Below are positions 60,299-64,000 of a stretch of DNA of 64,000 nt, piece by piece; the stretch's first letter is position 1, and every line of letters begins with the position of its first letter. The position numbers and the translations under genes are program-made. The stretch comes from Geosiphon pyriformis (taxonomy: Eukaryota; Glomeromycota; Glomeromycetes; Archaeosporales; Geosiphonaceae), in NCBI GenBank assembly GCA_016748015.1, contig JAAOMT010000372.1:427400-491399 (forward strand). Reading direction: 5' to 3'. Below the pieces are notes generated by a model, which saw only the letters and a program-made list of their open reading frames with translations, did no database searches and was not told where the DNA came from.

Positions 60299-61334
60299 CC
60301 TGTCTGCCTTTGTTTCTAGGCATAAAAACTTAAACTGAAATAGTTTAGTTCAATCAGAAATTTGAATTTTTAAAAATAGTCTAGTTTCAAATTTTTAATA
60401 CGGTTAAATCATAAAAGTTTTTCGAAAATCAATTTTTGGTTTGACAAGGATTTTTTAACCTTTGTTCTTTTTTTTTGTCTTTGTAAAAAAAATTTTTTTT
60501 GTGTTTCATTCATTTTTTCGTTTCTTTGTTTTATTTATGATGACAATATTTTGATCAAAAAAAAGATTTTTTTCATTAAAGTTAAAGGGAATATATTATT
60601 TTTTAAATGAAAATAAATCGAAATATTTCAAAAAAAAAAAACCTTCACCCCACCCCCCTCAAATCAAATCAAATCAAATCAAATTACAAACTCACTAGTC
60701 AAAAGCTCAATTATAAATATATTTTTTGTTAGGGGGAACTCGTTCTTTTCAAAAAAAAATATTTTTAAGGCTAAAAAAATTTTATTTTTTTAATTCAAAA
60801 TTCCCATTTTAAGGCATTCATTATAGAGTACCCAGCACTTGATATGATTTCTATAAAGAACAAGGTAAAACATTTTGAAAAATAAAAAAAACAAAATAAT
60901 TTATTAAAAGCTCAGACCTCAGTCTAACTCTTTTTCAAGAAACCATATACTTATCGGGAAAATCATTTCAAAGATTTATTTATAATTTTGTTTATAATTT
61001 CTTTTAATGAGTATATTATAAAAAGTTCGAGAATAGCCAAGCTGAATTATGTCGTAATAATAAAACAAATGCATGAACTCTGTAATGTTTAAATTATAGT
61101 GATTGAAAATATATTAAATTGAATATCCTCATAGATAACTTATCAATGGTATGCAACATGGGATTGTACAATCAACAACAAACCTATTATCATTACTAAA
61201 TTTAAAGATTATTATTATAATTTCCGAAGACACTCTTTGTGTAACTATATATGCTCTCTGTCCCCTCAAAGAGAAATACGAAAGAATTTGTACCATTTTT
61301 TACAATGGATCATTGGGTAAATCTACTAGGCTTG

Positions 61335-62370
61335 CATCCCATTCTTGAAAGGGTTAAATTTTATTGGCAGAAAATAAGTCTCATAAATTCACAATTATCC
61401 TTATTTATACATGATATTCATGAAAATGACAAATTCTTGGCACGATTTAGGGATACAAAGAATTATTTAATGCGAGCCAGGAGTCTCATTAACCGGTAAT
61501 ATAATATAAATTAGTTTAATTCTCGGTATCAATTAAATTAACTTAAATATTCTTTGTTTCTAAAAAGTCTTTTTAATCTATTGGATTACCCTAATAATAA
61601 ACTTTAGTTACCATATAGAAATAATGCTATTCGCCAAAAAAAACTAGTACAGTGTAAATAACGTAAAAAAAAAAAATCTGCATGCCATTCTATGCATCGT
61701 CAAAAAATAATTAAAATTTTTTTCAGTTTGTAATAATCAGATGTTAATCATTTGCTAATATGATTAAAAAAATAAAAAAAGATGGAAATAAATATCCCAT
61801 TCTTAATTCTAATTTTGGGAATTTCGAAACACTGTTCTTAAAAAATCGTGGCGATGCTAATTCCAAGAGAGTAGACAGAAGAATTCTTGAGTGCTTTTTT
61901 TTTTTGATACAAATATTAATAGTCACATTTGATTAGATGGGTTAATTTTAATTCTTTGTTAAAGACATCTTATTATTATATCTAAAGATTAATCGGTTTT
62001 TACTATAGAAATTCTTTTATTTAGGTCACAGTGCAATTTTTACTTTAATATAAAAATAAAACTCTTTTAGAAGCTACTCAATATTTTTTAACTTTACTTG
62101 ATCTTTACTTGATAACATAGATAATTTTAAAATAAATCATTATATTCTGATATTTAATTTGATAGTTTCTAACGATTCTATTAATAATAAAGATTTTTTG
62201 TAAAACTTGAATTCTAATTCGTTTCTTCTTTTTTTTTTCTTTTTTTTTTTAATAAAAGAGCTATATTTATCGATTAAACAAAGGATATTATCCCTGCTTA
62301 TTCTCTTTCTTTGTCTAGATTTTATTAGATATCTAGGGGTAAATTTTGAATTATAAACTTAATTTATAAA
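61335..62370 (-). repeat. Inverted repeat, right arm
   Basis: Reverse complement of the left arm at about 56090-57065. The inner end is near the phrase ggcttgcatcccattcttga and the outer end near ctgcttattctctttctttg plus about 60 less conserved bases. The spacer between the arms is about 4.3 kb and holds gene B. Confidence 0.8.
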
Positions 62371-63453
62371 TGGAGCCCTTGTTTTTGGATTTATTAAGTT
62401 AGACAAACAAGAATTAAATTAAACGAATGATTAAACTTAACCTTTTTTTGTACAGTTTTTAAGTAATAATATTTTTGTTTTAAATTTTTATTAATTATTA
62501 AATGTGAAACCTTGACTATTTTTATTATTGAAAATTTTAAATAATAATAATAAGGCTCAATATATTATTATAAATAAAAATACCATTATTGTGAACATGT
62601 TGAGTAACAAATAAAAGATGATTATAAATTTTATAATATATATTTTTATAAAATAAAAAAAAATGAAAATTTAACTTTTTGGGAGAAAAAAAAAATTTAA
62701 ATAATTTATCATTTCGCGAATAACGAAAAAAATATATACAATAAATATTTTGTAAACAAAATAAAAATTAATTTTTGAAAATAAAAAAAATATATATATA
62801 TATATTTTTTTTTATACTGTAACATATAATTATTTAAAATCAAATGTTCTCTAATTTATTTTTAATAATTGATTTTACTAAAAAAAGTCAATTTTCATAA
62901 TAAAATATATTTTAATAAATGAACAAAATATATATATTTTAACAGTATTTTATTTCATATATTTTCAAATATATATTTTTTTTATAAAAACAAAATGTAC
63001 ATTTTTTATCAAATTATAAAATCTTAAAAATTTTTCAGTTTAAAGTATAACATATTTGTGAAATGTATGAGATGATACAAATTTCAAGATGTATTATTAC
63101 AAATGTTTTTTCATTCAGCTTTTTACTTGAAATTTTTTTATACTTTGATCATTCATTTACCGTTTAAATCTAAATAATTGGTCTACCAAAAGTAATAATA
63201 CTGTCTTTTTAACTTATTATTACTTACCTCGTGTAGTACACACAGTAAAAAAAAAAATGCTAAAATTATAACGAATTGAAACTTTCAATATAAAACTTTA
63301 CACAAAGAGTACTTTTTTATGATTTCATTCAGGCCTTTGTTCAGACGTACATTACAAGATCGTGTGGCATTTAGTGCATGGATTTTAAAGAAATATAAAA
63401 AGGTGAAAATCCAAAATATAAAAATTCTTTATCATATTAGAAGTTTTTCTCTA

Positions 63454-64000
63454 ATGGATTTGGAAGTCAATTCTGAAAACTACTGTTTCAGTAACAGTAA
63501 CAGTGGCATTAACAGTGACAGTAACAGTAACAGTAACAGTAACAGTAACAGTAACAGTCAAAGAATAAAACCTACTTTAGATTCAAAAGAAAATCAGAAT
63601 GTAGATAGTTTGGATGTAAATTTTAATGAAATTTTAATATTCCCAGAACCATCAAAAGAATCTAGTCCAACTTTATCATTAAATGAACTATCAACGAATA
63701 ATTTAAACATTAATACATCTTCTACGACAGTTATCCTAACCCAGACTATAGTTTCTCCAAATAGTTCCATCTCTTCTTCTTCTTCCCCTCTAACATCACC
63801 AACAATATCGACTCCCTTAATAATACCTCCAATACAAGCGGTAAATTGTCGACAAAGATCTGTATCAATTGAATCCCTGCCAAAATATTCTACATCAATT
63901 AATGATAAGCCACCAAAATATTATCGTCCTTGGATAATGGATATGGATCCTTTTCAAGAAGTTAAACCAAGTCAATCTAAAAGATCTTGGTCAATTACCA
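63454..64000 (+). CDS. Two-helix membrane family protein C (3' partial)
   Basis: An open frame from the ATG at 63454 runs off the window. It is a close paralogue of A: the stretch TLDSKENQNVDSLDVN, the poly-Ser region SPNSSISSSSSPL, the proline segment and the core KPPKYYRPWIMDMDPFQE are nearly the same in both. After the first ten codons an AGTAAC hexamer repeat (about 63489-63560) codes for alternating Ser-Asn, about twelve units, where A has only a short Ser/Asn stretch. The last visible residues, SKRSWSIT, lead into helix 1, which lies outside the window together with the expected second exon. The gene points away from A, consistent with an inverted duplication. Confidence 0.75.
   Translation, partial: MDLEVNSENYCFSNSNSGINSDSNSNSNSNSNSNSQRIKPTLDSKENQNVDSLDVNFNEILIFPEPSKESSPTLSLNELSTNNLNINTSSTTVILTQTIVSPNSSISSSSSPLTSPTISTPLIIPPIQAVNCRQRSVSIESLPKYSTSINDKPPKYYRPWIMDMDPFQEVKPSQSKRSWSIT
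63489..63560 (+). repeat. Coding hexanucleotide repeat (AGTAAC)n
   Basis: Units agtaac, with one variant block (ggcatt) near the start, code for Ser-Asn in gene C. Confidence 0.9.

Noticed and set aside
61151-61499. Overlapping frames of 65 and 82 codons near the right inverted-repeat arm
   Set aside because: No domain, not conserved in the left arm as an open frame, no splice partners found.

Overview
The window looks like nuclear DNA of an AT-rich fungus. Genes are sparse (about one per 4 kb), interrupted by short GT-AG introns, and separated by long intergenic stretches full of (ATT/AAT)n and other simple repeats. The protein set is fungal: Skp1, a beta-carbonic anhydrase, a Rax1-type RGS protein, an AAAP permease with fungal layout, an RWD-RBR ubiquitin ligase, and several small secreted proteins. 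Extreme AT content, microsatellite load, decayed TnpB/Fanzor-like and Tc1-like relics and candidate secreted effectors would suit an early-diverging fungus such as an arbuscular mycorrhizal (Glomeromycotina) species. That placement is inference. No prokaryotic operon, CRISPR array, rRNA or convincing tRNA was seen.

Layout. 1-2172: 3' part of an amino-acid permease (+). About 4177-4700: decayed Tc1/mariner transposase (-). 5414-6001: hypothetical membrane protein (-). 6415-6674: assembly gap cutting the 5' part of a Rax1-like RGS membrane protein that runs to 7728 (+). 9426-10318: Skp1 (+, five exons, one apparent GC-AG intron). About 11350-11975: Fanzor/TnpB-like relic (-). 12-17 kb: repeat-rich, no gene. 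17-24 kb: a cluster of small genes, namely an Asn/Gly-rich secreted protein (+), an EXORDIUM/PHI-1-like secreted protein (-), a secreted tandem-repeat protein (-) and a beta-carbonic anhydrase (-). About 24-31.7 kb: very AT-rich and essentially ORF-free. 31.9-34.0 kb: RBR E3 ligase (+). 35.4-40.3 kb: two co-oriented PB1-domain paralogues (-), one with a C-terminal UBA, the other with C-terminal membrane helices. About 41.9-43.2 kb: a second, longer Fanzor/TnpB-like relic (-). 43.7-46.4 kb: nine-exon SV2/SVOP-like MFS transporter (+). About 46.9-51.5 kb: a second AT-rich ORF-free block. 52.6-64 kb: three paralogues of an uncharacterised two-helix membrane family (A -, B +, C + and cut by the window end), with about 1 kb inverted-repeat arms on either side of B.

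Themes. Ubiquitin biology recurs: Skp1 (SCF adaptor), an RWD-RBR ligase, and a PB1+UBA protein beside a PB1+membrane paralogue that could work as a scaffold pair. Three secreted proteins lie within 4 kb of each other. The last 12 kb looks like an inverted segmental duplication of the two-helix family. Exon boundaries were set by hand from splice signals, reading frame and family conservation.
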